From DASWZN01 sp963841635 (GTDB lineage: Bacteria; Acidobacteriota; Terriglobia; Bryobacterales; Bryobacteraceae): DNA of 64,000 nucleotides. Of this stretch, positions 22,813-31,999 are shown piece after piece. The position numbers were made by a program, and so were the translations under genes. Under the pieces are notes generated by a model, which saw nothing but the letters and a program-made list of their open reading frames with translations, searched no databases and was not told the origin of the DNA. The DNA lies in the NCBI GenBank assembly GCA_963841635.1, contig CAWJDO010000002.1, forward strand, positions 310,001-374,000, in the 5' to 3' direction. How positions within the stretch are numbered: position 1 is the first letter of the stretch; each line of letters opens with the position of its first letter.

Positions 22813-23943
22813 TCAGTGGGGTCGCTCAAGCTTGACGGTGGCTTGAATGCCCTTTCCCCTTTCGTACAAGCCCACTTCGCCGTTGATCCGTTCTGCAGCA
22901 TAGTAGTTGCCGAATACATCCAGCGCGGGAGCATTGCTGATGATGACTTTCCCGGTGGCGAATTCTACGGCCGCGGTCCGCGGCTTCAGGTCATCGATGA
23001 GAACATACTCGCCGAAAGGGCGGATGAGGACAAAGCCAGGATCCGTAGCCCGCAAGAGCGGACCGGGAGGAAGCGCCAGCTTCGCTAGCACCTTCCCGGA
23101 GGGAAACGCCACGAGGGTTGCGGTCACTGCGGGTCGGGCCCGCGTTGTCATCGGCTTTATTATCAGGCGGTCCGGAGCGACGAAAGCGAACGTTGCTGAG
23201 TACGGATCCGCGACGGTCATCTTGGTTTCCAGGCCAATTTGGGTGCGCATCCCCTTCGTCGCCCCCTCCAGTCTGACCGGCCGTTTCTCGCGCAGGTCCC
23301 AAGCGACGGCGGTGCCGGCGGCCGCGTTAGCCATGGCGATGACGAACCTTCCGTCCGGAGAGAAGGCAAGCGTAGCCGAGCCGGGGTCGCCGAATACCTG
23401 TCGGTCGGCGAAAGTTGGCCAGGAAACGAACGGCTCAGCGAAATTGTCTTTCTCGAACAGCGTCTCTCCGGAGGGGATGTCAAGGATTCGGAGTTTTCCA
23501 CTGAAATCAGCACATGCCAAAACACCGCCGTCCGGCGACAACTCCCTCCCCTCGCACTCGTGCAGGGGGATGTCCGTGAAGGCGGCGCGTGTGTGATCGG
23601 CGATATTCCAGCGCTCCAGGTGCGCTGGGGACGTGGGGGACTGAAGGCGCAGCTTCGCCACGGAGCTGACAAACACGACTTGTCGCGAGTCCGGCGTGAA
23701 GTGGGCCAGGTCAGCGTCGTCGGCTGGAATCCGGAACAAGATGGCGAATGGTCGCACGGTAAGCACAGTGACGCCAGAATCGCCCTGCGCCAGAAGATAG
23801 CGGCCGTCGGGGCTGAAGCGCAACTCTTGAAGCGGCGGCGGCGTCCGCGACTGGAGGCGCTTTGTCTCCCGTCGCTGGGCGCAAACGCAGCCCGCCACGA
23901 TCAAGAGCAAGAGAAGGAGCGCGTACGTGGCGATTCTCTGCAA
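22813..23943 (-). CDS. WD40-like (PD40) beta-propeller lipoprotein, paralog 1
   Basis: About 376 residues if read from TTG 23941-23943. The signal LQRIATYALLLLLLIVAGC has a lipobox (VAGC), suggesting a lipoprotein. Propeller-like blades follow: LRFSPDGRYLLAQGDSGVTV, HFTPDSRQVVFVSS, ELSPDGGVLACADFSG, DIPSGETLFEKD and LAFSPDGRFVIAMAN. The C-terminus is ALDVFGNYYAAERINGEVGL then YERGKG. The SPDG repeats are those of PD40/WD40-like propellers that bind proteins or ligands. The same layout recurs in the three genes upstream. No ATG lies near the signal peptide, so the TTG start is inferred from where the hydrophobic segment begins and a GGAG 11 nt before. The function is unknown; exported sensing or scaffolding is a guess. 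Confidence 0.7.
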   Translation of the reverse strand: MQRIATYALLLLLLIVAGCVCAQRRETKRLQSRTPPPLQELRFSPDGRYLLAQGDSGVTVLTVRPFAILFRIPADDADLAHFTPDSRQVVFVSSVAKLRLQSPTSPAHLERWNIADHTRAAFTDIPLHECEGRELSPDGGVLACADFSGKLRILDIPSGETLFEKDNFAEPFVSWPTFADRQVFGDPGSATLAFSPDGRFVIAMANAAAGTAVAWDLREKRPVRLEGATKGMRTQIGLETKMTVADPYSATFAFVAPDRLIIKPMTTRARPAVTATLVAFPSGKVLAKLALPPGPLLRATDPGFVLIRPFGEYVLIDDLKPRTAAVEFATGKVIISNAPALDVFGNYYAAERINGEVGLYERGKGIQATVKLERPH

Positions 23944-24785
23944 GGGGCCGTCATCTCCATCCGGATTATACGTCCAGGTGGCGGGACGCGTGTGCTCAGG
24001 ACTGGGGGGGTTCGGGTCTGGAGTGGGGATTTGGGATGTCCATTTATGGGATTGGGACCTTGTTGCACTTTTTGGTTTTTCGCGTTGTGCGGCTCCCGAA
24101 AGACGGGAAACAGTAGACTCCCTGCTGATCGGCGTGCCCTGTTCTGGGACTGGGACGGTGTTGCGATTTTTGGTCTCTCGTTTTCCGCGCGGGGCGAGGT
24201 TGCTGTCGGGTGTCGAAGTGACGAAAAGTGATGAACGGAAGCGTTTGGGGTTGGGTGGGGTGAGCCCTTTCTTGAGACAGTCCGGTATTTCGACAGTTGC
24301 CGTCACCAGCACGAGCGTAAGGCGGGGCGGGCTGTTGGGGCCCGGGCCAGAATCCCTAAGCGATTGAAAGGCGGACAAATCTAGAAACACGATCAGCGTG
24401 AACACATTCCAGCCCTCTGGTCCGGCACAACGGAGGATGAAAACAGGCTCCGCCCGGGAGTACGCTGTGGTCAAGCCACTGGCGATCGGAGATCGGCCCC
24501 AGTCTGGTGCCGTGGAGCCCGTCGGTGAATCTGGCCCGGGACGGTTCGGTGGAACAAAACAAGCAAGTGGAGCGTCTGTAGCCGTTGCTGCGCGTGGAGA
24601 TGGTGACCAGAAGTAACATGGCCGTCGAAAGGAAAGCGGCGAGAACGGTCGCCCGGTAGCACCAGTGCGGGGAATCTGGTGCCGACGCCGCTAGTGCGGC
24701 ACCGTGGCCTCATGGAGCACGGCGACGAGATTCCCGCTCATTGCGCGTCAAGCCTCACGGTTGCCACGGCACGCGGCTTCCGTCC
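23944..24785. other. 842-bp spacer with paralog remnant and hairpins
   Basis: No intact gene was recognised. Segments near 24048-24095 and 24146-24193 are diverged copies of each other (GGGATTGGGAC / GGGACTGGGAC, then TTGC and TTTTTGGT). Two hairpins stand close together: GCACCAG/CTGGTGC (24659-24665, 24676-24682) and GCCGC-TAGT-GCGGC (24687-24700). A paralog 3' end follows at 24702-24779. Minus-strand frames between 24356 and 24700 have a hydrophobic stretch (AAFLSTAMLLLVT) but no family match. Confidence 0.5.
24702..24779 (-). pseudogene. 3' end remnant of a fifth propeller paralog
   Basis: 78 bp that match 27150-27227, the 3' end and downstream flank of paralog 4, at 71 of 78 positions. 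On the minus strand it encodes the same ending, RAVATVRL-DAQ plus TGA stop, but nothing of the gene body remains. It lies directly downstream of the stop of paralog 2. Confidence 0.75.
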
Positions 24786-25928
24786 TCATGGTCCCTCAAG
24801 CCTAAGATTGACTTTTGCCTGGAGGCCCTTGCCTCTTTCATAGAGTCCCAAGTTGCCGTCGGCCAGCTCCGCCACGTAGTGGTTCCTGAAGACATCGAGT
24901 GCCGCGGAGGCGTTCGAAACGATGACTTGGTCGGTGCCGAATTCAACGGCCGCGGCGCGGTTCGGCTCCGGATCGCGGTCATCGAGTTGTCCGAAGGGCC
25001 GGATCAGGACAAAACTGGGATCGGCGGCCCGGAACAGCGGCCCCGGCGGGAGCTTTGGCCTGGAGACCACCACCCCAGAGGGAAAGGCCACGAGCCTGGC
25101 GCTGAAGGTCTTCCCGTGGTTGAAGTGGTGTGAGATCAATATGCGGTCCGGAGTCACAAACACAAACGCCTCCCACAGGATATTTCGAAGCTGCCCCGTT
25201 AGGTTGATGGAGCCGCGCCGGAGGGGATCCCAGGCGACAGGCGAACCGAGAACCCCGGGCGAGGCGATGACGAAGCCTCCATCTGGGGAGAACCCGATCG
25301 TGGCCTTGCCGAGATCTCCGTGCTCGCGCAGGAAGGGAGATTCTTGATCGACGAAGGGCTTAACGAATTTCCTCTTCTCGTAAATCGTCTGGCCGGAGGG
25401 AACATCAATCAACCGAAGCGTGCCGCCTGGGTCAACACAGGCCAGGGTGCGGCCGTCCGGCGAAAGCTCCTGGGTTCCGCAGGTCCCTGCCGGGATCGGC
25501 GTGTCTTCGGCCCGGGCCTCGCCTGCAATGTTCCAGCGCTCCAAGCGAGGAACTTCTCGGATCACGAGCTGATGCCGAGCACGGTGCTCGGCTTGGCTAA
25601 CAAAGACGACCTGCCGCGAGTCGGGCGTGAATTGCGCCAGACCAGCGTTGTCAGCCGGAATTCGGAAGAGAACCCAGAAGGTCAGCACCGTAATCACTGC
25701 GATTTCGGAGTCATCCTGCGCGAGAAGATACTTCCCATCGGGGCTGAAACGGACCTGTCGAAGGTGGCTCTTCAATGTCTTGGACCACAGGAGAGCCGAC
25801 GCTGGTTCCGGCATCTGGACACCTGTGCCGCCGAGCCCCCCGAGGAGAAACAGCGCAGCAATTCTGGCCGCAACCCTGTGCTTGGTTAACAGCAATGCGC
25901 CGCTCGCCTCTCTTGGCTGGCGTTTCAC
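24786..25928 (-). CDS. WD40-like (PD40) beta-propeller exported protein, paralog 2
   Basis: 380 residues from GTG 25926-25928, which overlaps the stop of paralog 3 by 4 nt. The basic start (MKRQPREASGALLLTKHRVA) leads into a signal peptide (ARIAALFLLGGLGGTGVQ). The blades are VRFSPDGKYLLAQDDSEIAV, QFTPDSRQVVFVS, ELSPDGRTLACVDPGGTLRL, DVPSGQTIYEKRKFVKP and IGFSPDGGFVIASPG. The end is ALDVFRNHYVAELADGNLGL, then YERGKGLQAKVNL. The layout and motif order equal those of paralogs 1, 3 and 4. No enzymatic motif is visible. Translational coupling to paralog 3 indicates joint production, perhaps as a heteromeric complex. Confidence 0.75.
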   Translation of the reverse strand: MKRQPREASGALLLTKHRVAARIAALFLLGGLGGTGVQMPEPASALLWSKTLKSHLRQVRFSPDGKYLLAQDDSEIAVITVLTFWVLFRIPADNAGLAQFTPDSRQVVFVSQAEHRARHQLVIREVPRLERWNIAGEARAEDTPIPAGTCGTQELSPDGRTLACVDPGGTLRLIDVPSGQTIYEKRKFVKPFVDQESPFLREHGDLGKATIGFSPDGGFVIASPGVLGSPVAWDPLRRGSINLTGQLRNILWEAFVFVTPDRILISHHFNHGKTFSARLVAFPSGVVVSRPKLPPGPLFRAADPSFVLIRPFGQLDDRDPEPNRAAAVEFGTDQVIVSNASAALDVFRNHYVAELADGNLGLYERGKGLQAKVNLRLEGP

Positions 25929-27073
25929 CGGGAGATCAGCCTGACGACCGCAATAGCGCCAGGCTTGCCCCGCTCGTACAATCCCAGCTCTCCGTTTGCG
26001 CGTTCGGTCACGTAGTAGTTTCCTAAGACGTCCAGAGCGGCGGCCTCGCTAGTGATCGCATGTCCGGTGCGGAGTTCGACGGCCGCAACCGGTCGCGGCT
26101 GCGTATTGGGACGCTCGATGACGAATTCCGGATCTGCCGCCCGATAAAAGTCGCCTCCGGGCAGAGTTACGGCGGCCAGCCGCTGCCCCGAGGGAAACCT
26201 CATTACGGTGGTGCTGAGAATGCCCTTCGGTTTCCACGCCCCGGTGACCTTCGTGTCCTGGATCATGACCTTGTCGGGTGCGACAAAAAGGAAGCCACCG
26301 CGCCAAATGCGTGGCTTCAGCATTCCCTCCAGTTTCACCGTGCGGCCGGCTAGAAGATCCCAGGCCACGGCAGAGCCCTCAGCACGGCCCGGCACGGCTA
26401 GAACGAATCGTCCGTCGGGCGAGAAGCCGATTCCAGCGGATCCGAGTTGGCCGTCGACAATCGGACGGGGAACCGGCCCCCCGCCATCGTTGAAGGGATA
26501 CCACTGCACCCAGGGACGGCAGAGCCCTTTCTTCTCGAATATGGTCTCTGAAGAACCGACGTCGACGAGGGTGAGCGTGCCCTCGAAGTCCACACACGCT
26601 AAAACACGGCCGTCCGGAGATAGCTCCACGGTTCCGCAGGGCTGGGAGTGGATTTCCGTGAACCCACTACGCCTGCGCTCCGCGATGTTCCAGCGCTCCA
26701 CGTGCATTGCCGAGTGGGCCAGCGCTAGCTCATTCAGTTCCACGCGCGTAACGGAGCTGACAAACAAGATCTCCTTTGAGTCCGGGCTGAATTCGGCGAA
26801 GGTGGCACTCTCGGCCGGAGCGCTGGAAAGGACCGCAAACGGCTTCACGGTCAGCACTGTGACCCGAGTGCTGTCCTGCGCCAGGACGTATTGTCCATCG
26901 GGACTAAACCGAAGGTGGCGCAGAGCGCCGGGCGGGAGCGCGGGCGGTTCGGGAACCTTGACGGTGACCCCGCCCCGCTGCCATTGCGGCGAGCCTTGGG
27001 CTCTGGCTGGACACTGATACAGTGGCAAAGCTAGAACCGCCGCCGCGAGCGCGTAGCTGCCGAAGCGCCTCAT
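25925..27073 (-). CDS. WD40-like (PD40) beta-propeller exported protein, paralog 3
   Basis: 382 residues from ATG 27071-27073. The signal peptide is MRRFGSYALAAAVLALPLYQ and cleavage near PARAQ is likely. The blades are LRFSPDGQYVLAQDSTRVTV, EFSPDSKEILFVSS, ELSPDGRVLACVDFEGTLTL, DVGSSETIFEKKG and IGFSPDGRFVLAVPG. The conserved end is ALDVLGNYYVTERANGELGL, then YERGKPGAIAVVRL. One conserved cysteine pair region (QPCGTVELSPDG ... LACVD) is shared with its paralogs. It is the second gene of the paralog block, 112 nt after paralog 4, and overlaps paralog 2. The function is unknown. Confidence 0.78.
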   Translation of the reverse strand: MRRFGSYALAAAVLALPLYQCPARAQGSPQWQRGGVTVKVPEPPALPPGALRHLRFSPDGQYVLAQDSTRVTVLTVKPFAVLSSAPAESATFAEFSPDSKEILFVSSVTRVELNELALAHSAMHVERWNIAERRRSGFTEIHSQPCGTVELSPDGRVLACVDFEGTLTLVDVGSSETIFEKKGLCRPWVQWYPFNDGGGPVPRPIVDGQLGSAGIGFSPDGRFVLAVPGRAEGSAVAWDLLAGRTVKLEGMLKPRIWRGGFLFVAPDKVMIQDTKVTGAWKPKGILSTTVMRFPSGQRLAAVTLPGGDFYRAADPEFVIERPNTQPRPVAAVELRTGHAITSEAAALDVLGNYYVTERANGELGLYERGKPGAIAVVRLISR

Positions 27074-27185
27074 GCCTTGCTCTATGACGTCCGCAGCGGG
27101 GCCTTATGTTACTCACGCCAGAGCGTACCGAAGCCGTCGGCCGACTCGACCGTTGCCTCATGGATTACAGCGACGATATTTCCGC

Positions 27186-28340
27186 TCATTGCGCGTCGAG
27201 CCTCACGGTTGCCACGGCACGCGGCTTGCCTCTCTCGTACAAGCCTATTTCGCCGTTGGTGCGCTCGGCGACGTAGTGGTTGCCCAACACGTCCAGTGAG
27301 GGTGACCGGCTCGTGATGGCCCGGCCGGTACGGTATTCTACGCCCCAAATTGAGCGCCTTCCGGGCGGCCGGACGAGGACGAAGTCCGGATCCGCCGCCC
27401 TTGACAGCTCGCCCCAGACGACCGTGGTCTTGAGGAGCAGTTCTCGCGAGGGAACACCTTCGACAGTGGCGACGACGGTTGATTTTCGGTGCTTCCACCC
27501 GCGGTGCAGCACCAGCACGCTGTCCGACGCGACGAAGACAAAGTCCCCGTCCAGGTAGGGCTGCTTCAGCCCGGCCGTCGGCCTCACCTCCCTTCTCTCC
27601 AGTAGATCCCAGAGAACGTGCGGACCCTCGTCGTCCCACCCAAGCTGGACCCCAGCGTCTCCGTTCAGCTGCAAGGGGAACTCGGGGTCGTTGCCTCCCA
27701 CCGGCCCCCCCTCCCCGAACAGAGGCGCGGCTGCGACGAAGCGGCCGTCTGGGGAGAAACGGACACAGGCGGCTGCCACATCGCCGGTCTCGCGGCGAGT
27801 GAACATGCCGATTTCGCTTATGCCCCAGCTCACATGCAGCCGGCCGAATTTCTTCTTCTCGAGTATGGTCTGGCCAGAAGCAACATCGATAGCCCGAAGC
27901 GTGCCTTGGGTATCCACGCAGGCCAGCACGCTTCCGTCCGGGGACAACTCGTTCGTTTCACATCCATGCAGCCAGATCTGGGCGAACGCGACACGGCTGC
28001 GAGCGGCGACATCCCAACGCTCGACGTGCGCTGTGAAGGTCGAAGAGGAGAGGCTCAGGGCGCTCCGGGAGCTGAGGAAGACAATTTGGCGCGAGTCGGG
28101 TGTGAATTGGGCGAAATTCGTGTCCTGGGCGGAGATTCTAAAGAGGACCCTGAAAGGCTGCGCGCTCAACACTGTGATTCCGGGCTCATTCTGCGCGATG
28201 ATATACCGCCCGTTGGGGCTGAACCGGAGAAAGAGGTCTCGCGGCGGGCGGACGAGGAGCCTCTTCGGCGGCTGGGCGAGTACAAGCTGGATCCCCAGCG
28301 AGCAGATCAGGACGACGGTCAGGCTCGCCATTCTGCGCAT
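27186..28340 (-). CDS. WD40-like (PD40) beta-propeller exported protein, paralog 4
   Basis: 384 residues from ATG 28338-28340. The signal peptide is MRRMASLTVVLICSLGIQLV with a likely cut after LAQ. The blades are LRFSPNGRYIIAQNEPGITV, QFTPDSRQIVFLSS, ELSPDGSVLACVDTQGTLRA, DVASGQTILEKKKFG and VRFSPDGRFVAAAPLFG. An insert (PVGGNDPEFPLQLNGDAGV) is not shared by the others. The end is SLDVLGNHYVAERTNGEIGL, then YERGKPRAVATVRLDAQ. It is the promoter-proximal gene of the block and diverges from the ECF sigma factor across 215 bp, so a regulatory link to the sigma/kinase pair is possible but unproven. Confidence 0.78.
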   Translation of the reverse strand: MRRMASLTVVLICSLGIQLVLAQPPKRLLVRPPRDLFLRFSPNGRYIIAQNEPGITVLSAQPFRVLFRISAQDTNFAQFTPDSRQIVFLSSRSALSLSSSTFTAHVERWDVAARSRVAFAQIWLHGCETNELSPDGSVLACVDTQGTLRAIDVASGQTILEKKKFGRLHVSWGISEIGMFTRRETGDVAAACVRFSPDGRFVAAAPLFGEGGPVGGNDPEFPLQLNGDAGVQLGWDDEGPHVLWDLLERREVRPTAGLKQPYLDGDFVFVASDSVLVLHRGWKHRKSTVVATVEGVPSRELLLKTTVVWGELSRAADPDFVLVRPPGRRSIWGVEYRTGRAITSRSPSLDVLGNHYVAERTNGEIGLYERGKPRAVATVRLDAQ

Positions 28341-28555
28341 TTACGCCCTCTTAGGCTAGACGTCGCTCTCGGCTGGCGACGTTACCTAGGTTCCGGAGTT
28401 TTGGAGGCTTTTGCGATGTTTTCCAGAACTACCAAAGCGCGACGGCCACCGCCGCTAGCGTGTTCAGCAAGACCTTGACGACCCGCGTCGGGCGACGTCG
28501 GCTGTTGACTTGCCCGGGTTCGGCGGGATATCGTTGGGCCATAGAGGAGGCTGGG

Positions 28556-29101
28556 GTGAGCGGAGCTATGCCGAGGCGCGTCGAGGGCACCGAAGGGCTG
28601 AAATCGCTCATACCGCTGGTGTATGACGAGCTGCGGCGGCTGGCGCGTTATCATCTGGGCCGCGAGCGTTCCGATCACACTCTGCAGAGCACCGCGCTGG
28701 TGCACGAGGCCTACCTTCGGTTCGCCGCCCAGAACTTGCAGGTCGAGAACCGGGCGCATTTCGTGGCGGTCGCGTCGCAACTCATGCGCCAGATCCTGGT
28801 GGACTACGCGCGCCGGCATCGCGCGGGCAAGCGCGGGGGCGCGGCCTGCCGGGTGACTCTGGACGAGCGGGTCGCTCTGCCCCAGACCCAAAGCGTCGAC
28901 GTGCTGGCACTGGATGAGGCGTTGAACGGCCTGGCGCGCCTCGACCAACAGCAAAGCCGGATCGTCGAGCTGAGGTTCTTTGGCGGACTCTCGATCGAAG
29001 AAACCTCGGCCGTTCTCGGCGTCTCGCCGGCGACCGTGAAGCGCGACTGGGCGACGGCGCGAGTCTGGCTGCACCGGGAAATCACCGGACTCGAGGCATG
29101 A
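28556..29101 (+). CDS. ECF-type RNA polymerase sigma factor (TIGR02999-like)
   Basis: 181 residues from GTG 28556, which has GAGGAGG 5 nt upstream; the frame is open to 28460, but without a ribosome site. Region 2 reads LVYDELRRLARYHLGRERSD, then HTLQSTALVHEAYLRFA and MRQILVDYARRHRAGKRGG, the hallmark of the Acidobacteria/Planctomycetes ECF group. Region 4 is VELRFFGGLSIEETSAVLGV then SPATVKRDWATARVWLHRE. Such sigma factors usually lie beside a serine/threonine kinase, as here, where the stop overlaps the kinase start (ATGA). A TTGACT at 28505-28510 is a possible -35 element. No anti-sigma factor is seen; control probably passes through the kinase. Confidence 0.9.
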   Translation: MSGAMPRRVEGTEGLKSLIPLVYDELRRLARYHLGRERSDHTLQSTALVHEAYLRFAAQNLQVENRAHFVAVASQLMRQILVDYARRHRAGKRGGAACRVTLDERVALPQTQSVDVLALDEALNGLARLDQQQSRIVELRFFGGLSIEETSAVLGVSPATVKRDWATARVWLHREITGLEA

Positions 29102-31896
29102 CCCCCGAGCGCTGGGCCCAAGTCAGGGAAGCGCTGTATGCCGTCCTCGATCTCGACCCCGACCAACGCGCTCAGTATCTCGACAGGATCTCGGCGAACG
29201 ACCATGCGCTGCGCGAGGAGGTGGAATCCTTCGTCCTCTCGCATGGTGAGATCGATGCCGATTTTCTGAGGACCATTCCCGGGGACGGTGCCAGACCGGA
29301 GGACAGGCCCGCCTTGCTGGGGCGGCTCATCGGGCCGTATAGAATCGTCGAGGAACTCGGCTCGGGAGGAATGGGCGAGGTGTACCGCGCGGTGCGCGCC
29401 GACGACCAGTATCAAAAGCAGGTCGCGATCAAAATCGCGCGGCGGGGCTTCGATACAGGCTCCGGCCTGCGCCGTTTCAAGGCCGAGCGGCAGATTCTGG
29501 CCACGCTCGACCATCCTCACATCGCGCGCCTTCTGGACGGCGGCAGTACCGAAGACGGCCTTCCTTATGTGGTCATGGAGCTGGTGGAGGGGGTGCCCAT
29601 CGACGAGTACTGCGAGGGGCACCATCTCTCCGTGGTCGAGCGCCTGCGGCTATTCCGGCTGCTTTGCGGCGCGGTGCACTACGCTCATCAGCACCTGGTG
29701 GTGCATTGCGATCTGAAACCCAGCAACATTCTGGTGACCGGGGAAGGCGTGCCGAAGCTGCTGGACTTCGGGATCGCGAAGCTTCTGGCGCCGGAGAATT
29801 TCTGGCAGTCCTCCGAGCATACGACGCTCGCGCGGGTGATGACGCCGGAATTTGCCAGCCCCGAACAGGTGCGCGGCGAGCCCATTACCACGGCCGCCGA
29901 TGTGTACCTGCTGGGAGTGGTTCTGTACAGGCTGCTGACGGGGCGGAGCCCATACCGGATCACGAGCGGCGCGCCGCACGAAATGGCTCGCGTGATCTGC
30001 GAGACGGAACCGCAGCGGCCGAGCACGGCGATCGGCCGCGGCACGCAGGAAACGCGGCGGGCGCGGCGCCGGCTGGCGGGGGATCTGGACAATATCGTAC
30101 TGATGGCCCTGCGGAAGGAGCCGCACCGGCGGTATTCGTCGGCGGCGCAGTTCGCGGAGGATGTGCGGCGGCACCTGGAAGCTCTGCCGGTTGTGGCGCG
30201 AAAGAACACGCTCGGCTATCGCGCCGGCAAGTTCGCCGCGCGGCACAAGCTCGGAGTGGCGACAACCGCCCTGGCCATCGTGGCGGCCGCGGCAGGGATG
30301 GCGGTGGTGGTTCGGGAAGCGCGTATCGCACGCGCTGAACGCGCCCGGGCGGAGGAACATTTTCAGGACGTACGCGCGCTCGCCGACTCGCTTTTGTTCG
30401 AGGTGCACGACGCCATACAGGACCTGCCCGGCGCCACCCCGGCGCGCCAGCTGATCGTACAAAAGTCGATGGAGTACCTGCGCCACCTGAGCAAGAATTC
30501 CGCCGACGACGTGTCGCTTGAACGGGAATTGGCAAACGCCTACGAGCGCATCGGCCTGGTGCAGGGGAATCCCGAAGGGTCGAACCTGGGTGACATCGCC
30601 GGCGCTCTCGACAGCCTTACAAAAGCGCTCGGCATGCGACAGAAACTCGCGGCCGCGGCTTCGGGGACGAGCGCCGGCGACCTGATTCCGCTGGCAGCGA
30701 GCTACAGAGAGGTGTGCGGGTTGAACGCCCGTTATCTCGGCAACATCCAGGCCGCTCTCGACGACTGCGGAAAGGCGCTGGGAATCCTCGAGGGACTGGG
30801 CGGGAAGGGCCGCGGGGTCAAGGCCGAGCTGGCGAAGGCGTACGAGGCGATGGGCGGGGTTTACGGCGAGAACAGCACCGTAGGCAATGCGGGCGATTCT
30901 TATGCGGCGCTGGAGAATCACCGCAAGGCGCTCGGGCTGGTGGATGAACTCGTGGATGCCGCTCCCGGGAATCCGGACCTGCGCCACTGGCAGGGACGGC
31001 TGCGGCTCCTGACCGCCGACGACCTGTTCCAGACGGGGCAGGTGCCCGAAGCGCTGCCCCTCTACGCGAAAGCGACGGTGGCCCTGGAGAGTCTGGCCAG
31101 AGGGAACGACAACACGACGTACGCTCATACCCTGATGCGTGCTTATCAACGCATGGGAGACATGCTGCTGACGGGCGGCCGATACACGGAATCGTTGCCG
31201 TATTATCGAATGCAGTTGCAGACCGCCGAGAGACTGGTTGCACTCGACCCCAGGAACATGGTCTTCCGAACTGACCTTGCGGCTTCTCGCGCCACCTACG
31301 GCCACGCCCTCTGGCGGGCGGGACGCGTATCGCAGGGTCTGGCTTCTCTCGGACGCGGGTTGGTCGAGATCGGCGACAGGGCACGGACGGACTCACGAGC
31401 CAAGGGGCTCGAAAACACGGTGATCGTCTGGATGGCGGGGGGCCAGGAAAAGGCTGGGGACTGGAGCGGCGCGTTGCGCAACTACCTGCTGGTACGAGAT
31501 GCCTACGATGCCATTTGCCGGTCCGATCCCAGAGACGTGGAGGACTGCCTGATGGTCCCGGTGATTCTGGACCGGGTGGCGCGCATCCACATCCAGCACG
31601 CCAGGCTTGCGGAGGCCCAGGCCGAGTACAGAACGGCGCTGGCGCTCAGCGAGCCACTCTCGGCCGGCGCGAAGCCCAACCTCGAGGCGCTGTACGGCGT
31701 CGTCAACGTGTACTACGGTATGGGCGAGGTGCGGGCAGCCATGGCCGGCGAGGGGTCCCGCGAGCAGGCTTGCGGCTGGTATCGCAAGAGCTATGCCGCG
31801 TTCCAGCGCATCCCGGCTTGGCGTCCGATCACGCCCAACGAGTTCGAGGCTCGCGCCGGTCAACAGATTCAAGCGCGGTTGGCGCGGTGCGAGTAG
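29098..31896 (+). CDS. Transmembrane serine/threonine protein kinase with TPR-like C-domain
   Basis: 932 residues. The N-terminal helix region is followed by a Hanks-type kinase domain (about residues 80-345). It has the Gly loop ELGSGGMGEVYRAV, the VAIK lysine, HCDLKPSNILV in the catalytic loop, LLDFGIAKLL (DFG), TPEFASPEQVRGE, and AADVYLLGVVLYRLLTGRSP. One membrane span lies near residue 390 (LGVATTALAIVAAAAGMAVV). The extracytoplasmic part is helical with TPR-like repeats (ELANAYERIGLVQGNPEG, KAYEAMGGVYGE, AYQRMGDMLLTGGRYTESLP). The catalytic loop has Cys in place of Arg (HCD rather than HRD), so activation-loop control may differ. Overlap with the sigma gene implies a joint signalling unit. 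Confidence 0.92.
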   Translation: MTPERWAQVREALYAVLDLDPDQRAQYLDRISANDHALREEVESFVLSHGEIDADFLRTIPGDGARPEDRPALLGRLIGPYRIVEELGSGGMGEVYRAVRADDQYQKQVAIKIARRGFDTGSGLRRFKAERQILATLDHPHIARLLDGGSTEDGLPYVVMELVEGVPIDEYCEGHHLSVVERLRLFRLLCGAVHYAHQHLVVHCDLKPSNILVTGEGVPKLLDFGIAKLLAPENFWQSSEHTTLARVMTPEFASPEQVRGEPITTAADVYLLGVVLYRLLTGRSPYRITSGAPHEMARVICETEPQRPSTAIGRGTQETRRARRRLAGDLDNIVLMALRKEPHRRYSSAAQFAEDVRRHLEALPVVARKNTLGYRAGKFAARHKLGVATTALAIVAAAAGMAVVVREARIARAERARAEEHFQDVRALADSLLFEVHDAIQDLPGATPARQLIVQKSMEYLRHLSKNSADDVSLERELANAYERIGLVQGNPEGSNLGDIAGALDSLTKALGMRQKLAAAASGTSAGDLIPLAASYREVCGLNARYLGNIQAALDDCGKALGILEGLGGKGRGVKAELAKAYEAMGGVYGENSTVGNAGDSYAALENHRKALGLVDELVDAAPGNPDLRHWQGRLRLLTADDLFQTGQVPEALPLYAKATVALESLARGNDNTTYAHTLMRAYQRMGDMLLTGGRYTESLPYYRMQLQTAERLVALDPRNMVFRTDLAASRATYGHALWRAGRVSQGLASLGRGLVEIGDRARTDSRAKGLENTVIVWMAGGQEKAGDWSGALRNYLLVRDAYDAICRSDPRDVEDCLMVPVILDRVARIHIQHARLAEAQAEYRTALALSEPLSAGAKPNLEALYGVVNVYYGMGEVRAAMAGEGSREQACGWYRKSYAAFQRIPAWRPITPNEFEARAGQQIQARLARCE

Positions 31897-31908
31897 GGCA
31901 AGGGGGCA

Positions 31909-31995
31909 CCGTGGCGCAGACCCTTAGTCTGCCGCGTCGACACTCGTCTCGACGCGAAAACCGGTTTCGGCACGAGTGTCGAGGCGGCAGGCAGG
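31909..31995. repeat. Dispersed palindromic repeat, family A, copy 3
   Basis: It begins GTGGCGCAGACCCTTAGTCTGC, a hairpin in itself (GCAGAC/GTCTGC). Two further arms follow, CGTCGACACTCG ... CGAGTGTCGAGG, with GGTTTCGG between, and the unit ends GGCAGGCAGGAGTG. It abuts the MITE-like element at 32000-32190, which appears to have inserted into it. Confidence 0.65.
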
Positions 31996-31999
31996 AGTG

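Noticed and set aside
21411..22934. Extension of the ABC ATPase frame to about 811 codons
   Set aside because: It runs through ctaB in another frame; the ATPase begins at GTG 21410 with its usual N-terminus.
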